Assembly (NCBI GenBank): GCA_031261905.1
Contig: JAISIS010000126.1
Location: forward strand, 1-5,787
Reading direction: 5' to 3'
Length of the DNA stretch: 5,787 nucleotides
Source: Burkholderiaceae bacterium
Lineage (GTDB): Bacteria > Pseudomonadota > Gammaproteobacteria > Burkholderiales > Burkholderiaceae_D
In this document: in pieces, positions 1 through 5,217 of the stretch
Position numbering within the stretch: position 1 is the first letter of the stretch
How the letters are laid out: each line of letters opens with the position of its first letter
Notes under the pieces: model-generated
The model's input: only the letters and a program-made list of their open reading frames with translations
Told to the model about the DNA's origin: nothing
Databases searched by the model: none
Translations under genes and position numbers: made by a program

Positions 1-402
1 TGGACTACGCCATACGGCAAAGGTATGGAGCCTTACGGCAGGATTTATGTAGCCTGCGATAAGGGGGTTTCGCTGTATGACTGGAAAACGCATTCCCTGA
101 AGGAAATTTCAAAGAAGAATATCAAGGGTATGGTTGGCCTTCAGTCAGGCGTTGCCGCCGCACCGCTGGTGCTCATTTTCGTTGCGGATGGGGACGCTAT
201 GGGCAATGTCACGGGAGAGCGCGCCAAAGCCTGGGGATATATCGCAAGCGGCGCGATAACCCAGAATATTTATCTCGCGGCGGCTTCGATGAATATTGGC
301 GCGCGTTATATCATTTCCATGAATACGGACGCCATCAGAAATGAACTGAAGCTGAAGGCCAATGATACGCCGCTCAATATTATGCCTGTCGGCAAATATT
401 AA
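1..402 (+). CDS. Nitroreductase-family (SagB/ThcOx-like) FMN oxidoreductase, 3' part only
   Basis: The reading frame is open from the first base to the TAA at 400-402, so this is the last 133 codons of a gene that begins outside the window. The visible part matches the C-terminal half of nitroreductase-fold flavoproteins. It has a strand-like GRIYVAC (residues 13-19), a LYDWKTHSLKEI segment (25-36) typical of the SagB/ThcOx-like branch, a second strand APLVLIFVAD (54-63), a long Ala-rich helix ITQNIYLAAASMNIGAR (86-102) and the closing strand LNIMPVGKY (125-133). Family members bind FMN and use NAD(P)H to reduce nitro- or quinone-like compounds; some act in peptide heterocycle oxidation. The substrate cannot be told from this fragment, and the N-terminal FMN-binding arginines are not in view. 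The next gene starts 51 bases downstream on the same strand with no terminator between, so co-transcription is likely. Family call fairly sure, subfamily less so. Confidence 0.75.
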   Translation, partial: WTTPYGKGMEPYGRIYVACDKGVSLYDWKTHSLKEISKKNIKGMVGLQSGVAAAPLVLIFVADGDAMGNVTGERAKAWGYIASGAITQNIYLAAASMNIGARYIISMNTDAIRNELKLKANDTPLNIMPVGKY

Positions 403-453
403 CCGGTCCGTCACTGAATCGTTCCGCCTCTGCGGATATAACGGAGTGATATT

Positions 454-954
454 ATGATTAAACGTTATCTTGCCGCGCTGGTGTTTCCGGTTATTCTGGC
501 TGGTTGCGCCTGTTCGTCCGATGCGGACAACACGGCGGCATCCGCTTCTGTGGACGCCGCCACCCTCACCCGCTATTCCTGGCGGCTTCAGGATGCGAAA
601 AATGCGCGGGACGCGAGAATTGACCAGCTTTTTGTGCAGCCTGACAAGCTGGTACTGCTGGATTTTGGCAAGGAACGATTCCGTGTGCGCAATACCTGTA
701 ATATGATGAGCGGCCCCTATTCTGTTTCAGACGGCCAGATCAATTTCGGGATGATGGCTTCTACCCGGATGATGTGCCTTGACGGCAATATAGCAGCGCT
801 TGACGGGGAAGTAGCCAGCCGTCTGAAGGGGAACACAAGCTACCGTATTACATTCGGTACGCATCCTGTGCTGACGCTGATAACCGCCGATGGCGATACG
901 CTTGGCTTTATCGGCAGCGAAGCGGCAAAGCAACCCGCAGCGCCCAAACGTTAA
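454..954 (+). CDS. META-domain (HslJ-like) lipoprotein
   Basis: A 166-residue secreted lipoprotein. The ATG follows GGAG (443-446) by 7 bases. Residues 1-17 form a signal peptide ending in the lipobox LAGC, with Cys18 as the lipidation site. The next residues are Ala and Cys rather than Asp, which favours outer-membrane sorting. Residues 38-153 resemble a META domain: YSWRL (41-45) near the start, the conserved NTCNMMSGPYSV (80-91), then INFGMMASTRMMC (96-108), and a C-terminal LTLITADGDTLGF (140-152). Cys82 and Cys108 sit where HslJ-type domains carry conserved cysteines. Escherichia coli HslJ is a META-domain lipoprotein linked to heat shock and novobiocin resistance; the molecular function of the domain is not established. 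The Lys/Pro-rich tail (159-166) looks disordered. The gene lies 51 bases after the nitroreductase gene and probably shares its transcript. The domain call is strong; a specific role is not inferable. Confidence 0.88.
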   Translation: MIKRYLAALVFPVILAGCACSSDADNTAASASVDAATLTRYSWRLQDAKNARDARIDQLFVQPDKLVLLDFGKERFRVRNTCNMMSGPYSVSDGQINFGMMASTRMMCLDGNIAALDGEVASRLKGNTSYRITFGTHPVLTLITADGDTLGFIGSEAAKQPAAPKR

Positions 955-973
955 ACCCGACAGGAAAAACGCG

Positions 974-997
974 ATCCTGCATTAGGCTTGCAAGGAT
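974..997. repeat. Imperfect inverted repeat over the -35 region of the small repeat-protein gene
   Basis: ATCCTGCA (974-981) pairs with TGC-A-AGGAT (989-997), giving eight base pairs with one bulged A and a seven-base spacer. It overlaps the weak -35 element at 988-993. It has no T-run after it, so it is not a standard terminator for the META lipoprotein gene upstream. It could be an operator for a dimeric regulator, or chance. Confidence 0.35.
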
Positions 998-1013
998 AGA
1001 TTCCTGATATAAT
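988..1013 (+). promoter_or_regulatory. Extended -10 promoter for the small repeat-protein gene
   Basis: The -10 box at 1008-1013 is a perfect TATAAT preceded by TG one base away (1005-1006), the classical extended -10 arrangement. A weak -35, TTGCAA, lies at 988-993 with a short 14-base spacer; extended -10 promoters tolerate a poor -35. The predicted transcript would begin near 1020, leaving a leader of about 70 bases before the start codon at 1090. Confidence 0.6.
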
Positions 1014-1022
1014 GGGAAAAAA

Positions 1023-1055
1023 CGGCTGCGCATTACGGCAGCGCCCCGAAAGGGG
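1023..1055 (+). other. Structured 5' leader: two adjacent hairpins
   Basis: The first stem pairs GCTGC (1023-1027) with GCAGC (1038-1042, whose last bases may breathe). The second is CCCC (1044-1047), a GAAA tetraloop of the GNRA class (1048-1051), and GGGG (1052-1055). Both fall in the predicted untranslated leader of the repeat-protein gene. AGGG (1051-1054) can alternatively pair with CCCT (1066-1069), just ahead of a T5 run (1071-1075), so two mutually exclusive folds are possible. The pairings are read directly from the sequence; any regulatory meaning is inference. Confidence 0.35.
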
Positions 1056-1059
1056 ATTT

Positions 1060-1077
1060 ATGCAACCCTGTTTTTGA
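1060..1077 (+). other. Possible five-codon leader ORF
   Basis: ATG at 1060 starts a five-codon frame (MQPCF) ending at TGA 1075-1077. AAAGGGG (1049-1055) lies four bases upstream and could act as a ribosome binding site, but it is buried in the GAAA-tetraloop hairpin. The stop codon directly abuts the Shine-Dalgarno of the next gene. So short a frame may be chance. Confidence 0.15.
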
Positions 1078-1083
1078 AAGGAG
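1077..1083 (+). promoter_or_regulatory. Ribosome binding site that fixes the start at 1090
   Basis: AAAGGAG is a near-perfect Shine-Dalgarno. An ATG at 1084 touches it and is too close to use. The in-frame ATG at 1090 is six bases away, which is ideal, so the protein is taken to start there. Confidence 0.75.
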
Positions 1084-1089
1084 ATGACC

Positions 1090-1395
1090 ATGTCCGTCAC
1101 AAGTCCTGTCGAATCTCCCATTATCAATGTCAATCCGATTGTTAACGCGAATCCGATTATCAACGCGAATCCTGTCGTAAACGCAAATCCGATTGTGAGC
1201 GATAATCCTGTTGAATCGCCGATTATCGGCGGGGAAGCGTATAACCCGGATTATGATATTTCCTGCGGCTGTTCGGCATCGGTTCCGCCCGGTTCGCGTG
1301 TGACTTTCATGAAGTTTGCCGCCTTTTCGATGGCGGTGGGCAGTGTGCTGGTTTACGGGTTCTTCAAGCTCTCGCAGAGCATGGGCTGGATGTAA
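1090..1395 (+). CDS. Hypothetical small membrane protein with five hexapeptide repeats
   Basis: A 101-residue protein that I do not recognise. The ATG at 1090 is preferred over the one at 1084 because of ribosome-binding-site spacing. Residues 13-42 are five six-residue units of the type N-A-N-P-I-V, flanked by near-identical octapeptides: SPVESPII (5-12) before and NPVESPII (39-46, sharing residues with the last unit) after. A linker follows with Tyr/Asp residues and a Cys-Gly-Cys motif (59-61), then a basic step (Arg70, Lys75) and one hydrophobic helix at about 73-92. There is no N-terminal signal peptide, so the protein looks tail-anchored, with the repeats probably cytoplasmic, although either orientation is possible. 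The spaced Asn-Pro units could form an extended or solenoid-like rod. The gene has its own promoter and terminator. Expression signals and the translated repeat periodicity argue that it is real; no function can be named. Confidence 0.75.
   Translation: MSVTSPVESPIINVNPIVNANPIINANPVVNANPIVSDNPVESPIIGGEAYNPDYDISCGCSASVPPGSRVTFMKFAAFSMAVGSVLVYGFFKLSQSMGWM
1126..1215 (+). repeat. Five tandem 18-bp units inside a coding region
   Basis: Units begin at 1126, 1144, 1162, 1180 and 1198 and encode NVNPIV, NANPII, NANPVV, NANPIV and SDNPVE. The DNA copies differ mostly at third positions (aat/aac, gcg/gca, ccg/cct, att/gtc), so the protein pattern is better kept than the DNA. This suggests an old array under selection rather than a fresh slippage product. 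Confidence 0.85.
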
Positions 1396-1403
1396 GGGAA
1401 AGG

Positions 1404-1421
1404 CCGGAAAATCCGGAAAAT
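1404..1421. repeat. Tandem 9-bp duplication
   Basis: CCGGAAAAT occurs twice head to tail (1404-1412 and 1413-1421), right after the stop codon of the repeat-protein gene, and runs into the palindrome AAAATATTTT (1417-1426). CCGGA/TCCGG can form a small five-pair stem. Probably a slippage product in the 3' untranslated region. Confidence 0.6.
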
Positions 1422-1432
1422 ATTTTGCAAGG

Positions 1433-1462
1433 ATGCCTGAGGAAGAACCTCCGGCATTTTTT
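1433..1462 (+). terminator. Intrinsic terminator of the small repeat-protein gene
   Basis: ATGCCTGAGG (1433-1442) pairs with CCTCCGGCAT (1448-1457) with a single T-C mismatch; the loop is AAGAA and a T6 run covers 1457-1462. The structure ends on the stop codon of the converging lipoprotein gene (1461-1463). There is no A-run on its left side, so it should act mainly on rightward transcripts. Confidence 0.8.
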
Positions 1463-2528
1463 ATGCTTTAACCTGCGCGCTTTTCACTGGCGCGCTTTTC
1501 ATCGGTGTGCCGACAGCCGGTGCGCTTTTAACCGGTACGTTGTCAGGCTGCGCGCTGTTCACCTGTACGCTATTGTAGTCCTTTACAGCTTCGTCATATT
1601 TTTTCAGCATGGCGGTAAAGGCGGTTTCCGAGCGCTTGTCCCGAACCTCGCGGTAATCGGTGATGATGCCTGAAGCGAGATTGCGGATTGCGTCATAGTA
1701 CGGGCTGACTTTGGCGTCAGGCTTTGATTTTGCTTCTTCCACCCCCTTGCGCTGCGCCTGTATTGCTTTATCCAGCCGGGCGGCAAGGCTGTTGCCTTTG
1801 GCAAAGGCTTCGCCCCGGTTAAACGGCACTTTGGGATCATCAAAAAGAGCCAGCAATTCTTCGGAAAGCATCATGATTTCTTCGGTATGGCTGCGAATAA
1901 TATCGCCGCCCGCCCTGAACGCGGCAATATGTTTTTCGGACACCGCGCGTTTGGCCGCCATGATTTCAGCACCGAATCCGGAAAGCGCGGCCAATGCGGC
2001 TTCGTAATCGGCCTGCACTTCGGGAAAGTATTTTCTGGCTCTGGACATGCCGTCAGCGCGGTAGGCCTTTTCACTGAAATAGGGAACCAGTTCTTTTTCA
2101 TGGGCAGCCAGCTTGTCTGTTGCCGTCACCAGTTTGTCCGCCGCGGCGTCAAGTGATTCCTGTCCGGTTGTGGCTTTGGAGCGGCTCTGCTTCAGGACGG
2201 CTATCGCCTCGCCAAGATTCGGGGCCACGGGAAAATCAATGTCGTCCGAAGGCTTGGCTTTTACGACTTTTTTCATGAAAGTCCGGTAGGCGTCAGGCAG
2301 TCCCTGCTCGCTGTCAACAAGCAGACTGTAAACATCCGCGTAGACTGCCAGCTTTTTCGCGGCAAGCTGCTCCGGATTCAGTGGTTTTCCGGCCTGTGAC
2401 CGGGATTGTACCGCCTGGCTGGAAGCGGAGGATTTCTGCGCGCTCTCGCTTCCGGGGCGTTTGCAGGACGCCATGAGACCAACGCACACTACCAGCACAA
2501 CAGACAAAAGAATGGAATAAGGCTTCAT
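1461..2528 (-). CDS. DUF3829 (YiiG-like) lipoprotein
   Basis: A 355-residue lipoprotein, close in length to Escherichia coli YiiG. The ATG at 2528 is chosen because it puts a signal peptide directly at the N-terminus: MKPYS, a hydrophobic core (6-18) and the lipobox LMASC with Cys22. The frame stays open further upstream, but that extension would bury the signal peptide. A weak GGAAAG precedes the start. Residues 23-55 are a Ser/Gln-rich linker. About 56-320 is a mostly alpha-helical DUF3829 domain: KKLAVYADVYSLL (58-70), LVPYFSEKAYRADGMSRA (147-164) and a closing YDEAVKDYNSV (311-321). The C-terminus (322-355) is a low-complexity Pro/Lys/Ser/Ala tail made of repeats. The function of DUF3829 is unknown. 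The lipidated protein should sit in the periplasm-facing membrane leaflet; Lys at +2 favours the outer membrane. It follows the channel gene by about 106 bases and probably has its own promoter. Confidence 0.85.
   Translation of the reverse strand: MKPYSILLSVVLVVCVGLMASCKRPGSESAQKSSASSQAVQSRSQAGKPLNPEQLAAKKLAVYADVYSLLVDSEQGLPDAYRTFMKKVVKAKPSDDIDFPVAPNLGEAIAVLKQSRSKATTGQESLDAAADKLVTATDKLAAHEKELVPYFSEKAYRADGMSRARKYFPEVQADYEAALAALSGFGAEIMAAKRAVSEKHIAAFRAGGDIIRSHTEEIMMLSEELLALFDDPKVPFNRGEAFAKGNSLAARLDKAIQAQRKGVEEAKSKPDAKVSPYYDAIRNLASGIITDYREVRDKRSETAFTAMLKKYDEAVKDYNSVQVNSAQPDNVPVKSAPAVGTPMKSAPVKSAQVKA
1467..1556 (-). repeat. C-terminal repeats of the DUF3829 lipoprotein gene (two 30-bp and two 15-bp units)
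   Basis: In coding order the units encode SAQPDNVPVK, SAPAVGTPMK, SAPVK and SAQVK, each starting with AGCGCN and ending in AAA. The step is 30 bases twice and then 15 bases twice, so the pentapeptide may be the basic unit and the decapeptides expanded versions, or the reverse. Such basic Pro/Ala tails often touch the cell wall or other polymers, but that is inference. Confidence 0.7.
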
Positions 2529-2602
2529 CAGGTATCTTTCCGTAGTAACAAGGAACGTCTTGTAAAAGCAGCCTGTTAAACCGGCCTGGAGCAAATGCCG
2601 TT

Positions 2603-2631
2603 ATTTTATTATTTAACTGACGCGCCGTAAA
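2603..2631 (-). promoter_or_regulatory. Possible sigma-70 promoter for the DUF3829 lipoprotein gene
   Basis: Read on the minus strand, TTTACG (2631-2626) is followed after 17 bases by TAAAAT (2608-2603), matching four and five of six consensus bases. The region is AT-rich compared with its surroundings. It lies just after the channel gene stop and about 70 bases before the lipoprotein start. Confidence 0.4.
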
Positions 2632-2634
2632 ACC

Positions 2635-3879
2635 CTAATTACGATAATCCGGTGACGGCAACCCGATCCGGATTGTCTGCACATCGTGTCCGCTGGGCTG
2701 CTGGTAGGCACTTAGACCGAATTCCGGCAGGATGGCGTAAAGGTGGTCGAAGATGTCGGACTGGATATCTTCGTAGGCCTCCCATACCGTGGTTGCGGTA
2801 AAGCAGTAAATTTCCAGCGGCAGGCCCTGCGGCCCCGGATTGAGCTGCCTGACAATCAGGGTCATGTCATTGCGGATGTCATCCCTGTTTTTCAGGTATT
2901 CCAGCACATAGGCGCGGAAGGTGCCGGTGTTGGTAAGCCTGCGGGTATTGACGGATTCGTTGTTTTTGCTGACTTTCCGGTTCCACGCGTCCAGCTCGGC
3001 TGTTTTTGCGTTAAGGTAGGCTTCCAGCAGGCTGAATTTCATCAGGTGCGTTTTTTCTTCTTCGCTCAGAAAGTGCAGGCTGCCCTGATCAAGGTACAAG
3101 GCTCTTTTGATGCGCCGCCCGCCATATTCCTGCATTCCCCGCCAGTTTTTGAAAGGGTCGCTGATGAGCCGCCGGGTAGGCAAGGTGGTGATGGTTTTGT
3201 CCCAGTTCTGTACCTTGACGGTATGCAGGGCTATATCCATGACATTCCCATCGGCGTTAAGCTGCGGCATTTCAATCCAGTCGCCTACCCGCACCATATC
3301 GTTGGATGAGAGCTGTACGCTGGCGACAAGGGAAAGCAGCGTGTCCTGAAATACGAGCATCAGCACGGCGGCCATCGCGCCCAGACCGGAAAGCAGTATG
3401 ACCGGGGATTTGTCAATGAGGGCGGCTATGATGAGGATGGCCGATATAAGGTAAACGGCCATCTTGAGCAGTTGCAGATAGCCTTTGATGGGCTTGTTGT
3501 CGGCATCCGGACGACGGGAATACAGCGCGTTGACGACATCAAGTGCAGCAGAAATGGCGAGCGCCAGGGTGAGGATAATGAAGGCCGAGGCGACATTTTT
3601 GATGATGGTGGTCAGGGTCTCCGGCATGACGGGCACCAGCGGGATGCCCAGGGTGAATACCAGCGCGGGAATAATGTTCGCCAGCCGGGGAATCACGGCA
3701 TTGTTGGTGATTTCTTCATCATTGCCAAACGGCGTCATGCGGAGCGCGCGGCGGATAATGTGCAGCAACAGCCGCTTGACGACAAAATTGGCGAAGCAGG
3801 ACACGACCACCAGAATGGTTAACGAGGCGATCAGGGCAAATACTGGCGAGTGGGCAAAGTGAGACTGTAGGGATTCCAT
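2635..3879 (-). CDS. ybdG: YbdG-type miniconductance mechanosensitive channel (MscS family)
   Basis: A 414-residue inner-membrane channel of the MscS superfamily; Escherichia coli YbdG has about 415 residues. Such channels open under membrane tension on osmotic downshock and release solutes. Hydrophobic helices lie at about 13-38, 66-84, 92-118 and 134-154. The pore-lining helix follows, with SGLGAMAAVLMLVFQDTL (164-181), then the beta domain opening with MVRVGDWIEMP (195-205). Strongly YbdG-like segments follow: VKVQNWDKTITTLPTRRL (221-238), FKNWRGM (243-249), GGRRIKR (253-259), and the family-specific insert with RRLTNTGTFRAYVLEYL (313-329) and MTLIVRQLNPGPQGLPLEIY (339-358). The start is uncertain. 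The ATG at 3879 best fits the family length, but an in-frame TTG at 3891 would add four residues, and neither has a good Shine-Dalgarno. The gene follows the efflux transporter by about 97 bases in the same direction. Confidence 0.93.
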   Translation of the reverse strand: MESLQSHFAHSPVFALIASLTILVVVSCFANFVVKRLLLHIIRRALRMTPFGNDEEITNNAVIPRLANIIPALVFTLGIPLVPVMPETLTTIIKNVASAFIILTLALAISAALDVVNALYSRRPDADNKPIKGYLQLLKMAVYLISAILIIAALIDKSPVILLSGLGAMAAVLMLVFQDTLLSLVASVQLSSNDMVRVGDWIEMPQLNADGNVMDIALHTVKVQNWDKTITTLPTRRLISDPFKNWRGMQEYGGRRIKRALYLDQGSLHFLSEEEKTHLMKFSLLEAYLNAKTAELDAWNRKVSKNNESVNTRRLTNTGTFRAYVLEYLKNRDDIRNDMTLIVRQLNPGPQGLPLEIYCFTATTVWEAYEDIQSDIFDHLYAILPEFGLSAYQQPSGHDVQTIRIGLPSPDYRN

Positions 3880-3908
3880 CAAATCAGGCAAGGCGTGTTC
3901 AAAAACAT
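3879..3908 (-). other. Possible nine-codon upstream ORF overlapping the channel start
   Basis: ATG at 3908 opens a nine-codon frame (MFLNTPCLI) whose TGA (3881-3879) overlaps the channel ATG by one base (TGATG), the usual layout for termination-reinitiation. It would explain how the channel gene is translated without its own Shine-Dalgarno. An AAGG lies eleven bases before this ATG, farther than ideal. It may be chance. Confidence 0.2.
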
Positions 3909-3913
3909 GCCGT

Positions 3914-3944
3914 ATTATGCCTTATAAAGCCGCCGCCCCGCCAA
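3914..3944 (-). promoter_or_regulatory. Weak candidate promoter for the channel gene
   Basis: On the minus strand, TTGGCG (3944-3939) and CATAAT (3919-3914) match four and five of six consensus bases but are 19 bases apart, longer than usual. A TATAAG overlaps nearby (3926-3921). The AT-rich patch lies between the transporter stop and the channel start. Confidence 0.25.
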
Positions 3945-3976
3945 TTTTCAGGATATGGCGCGCGCCCTTCGCGGCA

Positions 3977-5194
3977 TCAGCCTCCCCGTGGCCGACGGTA
4001 AATCCGCTGGCTGTCCGCGCGCCACCACATGAGCAGGCAAATCGCGCCGCAGACGGCACATATCAGGCCAACGGCCAGTACCAGGTTTTGCCAGTCAAGG
4101 GAGCAAATCAGCATGGCTATACTGCCGCACAGCAGCGCGGTACAACTCATCAGCCCGACAACGGTGCCATTGTCCGAATCAAGCTGGCTCATCATGAGCA
4201 CGGCTCCGGTCGGTCTGATGGCGCTGCCGGTGAAAGTGACCGGAATAAACAGCACGGTAAAATACCAGGGGGCGATGTCGCCATACAGGCACAGCAAAAT
4301 ACCGGAGCACGTAATCGCTGCAAAGCTGAGATAGAGAAACAGTGATCGCGGCATTCTGCGCAGAAGACGGGCGTATATCAGCGGGCCGGAAAGCAGGAAG
4401 CAGGCGTTCAGGGCAAAGAAGTAGCTGTAGGTTTGCGAGCTTTCGCCAAACATGCCCTGGTAAATGAAGGCGGATGCGCCCAGGTAGGACATGAAAGGCA
4501 TCGCGGTCAGCGAGAAAACGAGCAACAGCGAGCGAAAACCTCTGTCCCGCAGAACAAAGCCGATGCGCCCCAGGGAGCGCAAGGGTGAGGTTTGCAGCTT
4601 GTCGGCAAGTGTTTCCTTTAGCGCGAATACGCCCAGAAAGCCGATTACGCCGCCCGCCATGAGCAGGATAAACAGGCCGCGCCAGGAAAAGTAACGCAGG
4701 AGAAACGCGCCCAGTACCGGCGCGACCAGCGGGCAGATAATGGTCATGCTCTGTATCCAGACCAGCACGTTTTCCATGATCCGGCCTTCCCGGAAAACGT
4801 CCTTGACGATTGCCATGGAAACGGATGAAATGGCGCCGCAACAGATGGCCTGCAATATGCGGGCTGCGATCAGAAATTCCATGCTCTGAGAGAGCGCGCA
4901 GCCCAGGCTGGCGATGACATAGAGCAACAGGCCAAGCGACAGGATTTTCTTTCTGCCGTATTTGTCGGAAAGCGGCCCCCACAGCAGCATGGAAAGTGCA
5001 AAGGCCAGCATGAAGAGGCTGAGCGTGAGCTTGGCGGCGCTGTCTGATGCGCCAAAGCGCTGCGCCATGCCGGGCAGCGCGGGCAGGTAAAGGTCTGTTG
5101 AAACCGGGACAAAGGCGTTGAGAAAAGCGAGAAATACGATCAGGCTTTTCTCGCCAAACAGGAAAATGTCCGAGCGAAGTGGCTGCGTGTTCAA
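3977..5194 (-). CDS. Bcr/CflA-family MFS drug-efflux transporter
   Basis: A 405-residue, twelve-helix major facilitator of the DHA1 Bcr/CflA drug-resistance type, expected to export small toxic compounds by proton antiport across the inner membrane. Visible signatures are VSTDLYLPALPGM (31-43) after helix 1, the motif A loop GPLSDKYGRKKI (73-84) between helices 2 and 3, ARILQAICCGA (111-121) in helix 4 with the motif B arginine (112), and the antiporter motif C region PLVAPVLGAF (155-164) followed by FSWRGLF (169-175). The C-terminus is basic (RRPRGG). The start appears to be TTG at 5194: an in-frame stop lies three codons upstream, GGTGAG is nine bases away, and the next methionine (43) would cut off helix 1. 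The BamE-like lipoprotein gene ends only 23 bases upstream, so the two are probably co-transcribed. The substrate cannot be predicted from sequence. Confidence 0.9.
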   Translation of the reverse strand: MNTQPLRSDIFLFGEKSLIVFLAFLNAFVPVSTDLYLPALPGMAQRFGASDSAAKLTLSLFMLAFALSMLLWGPLSDKYGRKKILSLGLLLYVIASLGCALSQSMEFLIAARILQAICCGAISSVSMAIVKDVFREGRIMENVLVWIQSMTIICPLVAPVLGAFLLRYFSWRGLFILLMAGGVIGFLGVFALKETLADKLQTSPLRSLGRIGFVLRDRGFRSLLLVFSLTAMPFMSYLGASAFIYQGMFGESSQTYSYFFALNACFLLSGPLIYARLLRRMPRSLFLYLSFAAITCSGILLCLYGDIAPWYFTVLFIPVTFTGSAIRPTGAVLMMSQLDSDNGTVVGLMSCTALLCGSIAMLICSLDWQNLVLAVGLICAVCGAICLLMWWRADSQRIYRRPRGG

Positions 5195-5203
5195 AATACG
5201 TTA

Positions 5204-5209
5204 CTCACC
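5204..5209 (-). promoter_or_regulatory. Ribosome binding site supporting a TTG start for the transporter
   Basis: GGTGAG on the minus strand is the only Shine-Dalgarno-like element before the transporter frame and stands nine bases from TTG 5194-5192. It lies in the 23-base gap after the BamE-like gene. Confidence 0.45.
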
Positions 5210-5217
5210 ATACTGCA

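Noticed and set aside
424..435. Small CCGC/GCGG hairpin between the first two genes as a terminator
   Set aside because: Only four pairs and no T-run follow; readthrough into the META lipoprotein gene is more likely.
1126..1215. Tandem array considered as a CRISPR or iteron array
   Set aside because: Units are 18 bp with no spacers, are in frame, and encode a regular hexapeptide; no cas or replication gene is near.
1433..1462. Bidirectional terminator between the convergent genes
   Set aside because: The stem has a T-run only on its right side; the left flank lacks the A-run needed for leftward termination.
2529..2594. Upstream extension of the DUF3829 lipoprotein frame
   Set aside because: The extra 22 codons would place a polar stretch before the signal peptide; the inner ATG at 2528 gives a standard lipoprotein N-terminus.
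2743..3309. Open frame of 188 codons antisense to the channel gene
   Set aside because: It mirrors the strongly conserved YbdG coding sequence and shows no domain or ribosome binding site of its own.
3472..3862. Two overlapping plus-strand frames antisense to the channel gene
   Set aside because: Both are complementary to the membrane-helix part of the channel and have shadow-type composition.
3939..3960. CGCCA/TGGCG stem after the transporter as a terminator
   Set aside because: Five pairs with a twelve-base loop and no T-run do not make an intrinsic terminator.
4179..4982. Long open frame on the minus strand in a second frame inside the transporter gene
   Set aside because: It lies wholly within the clear MFS gene, has no family motifs or membrane pattern, and its Arg/His/Pro-rich composition is typical of an out-of-frame reading.
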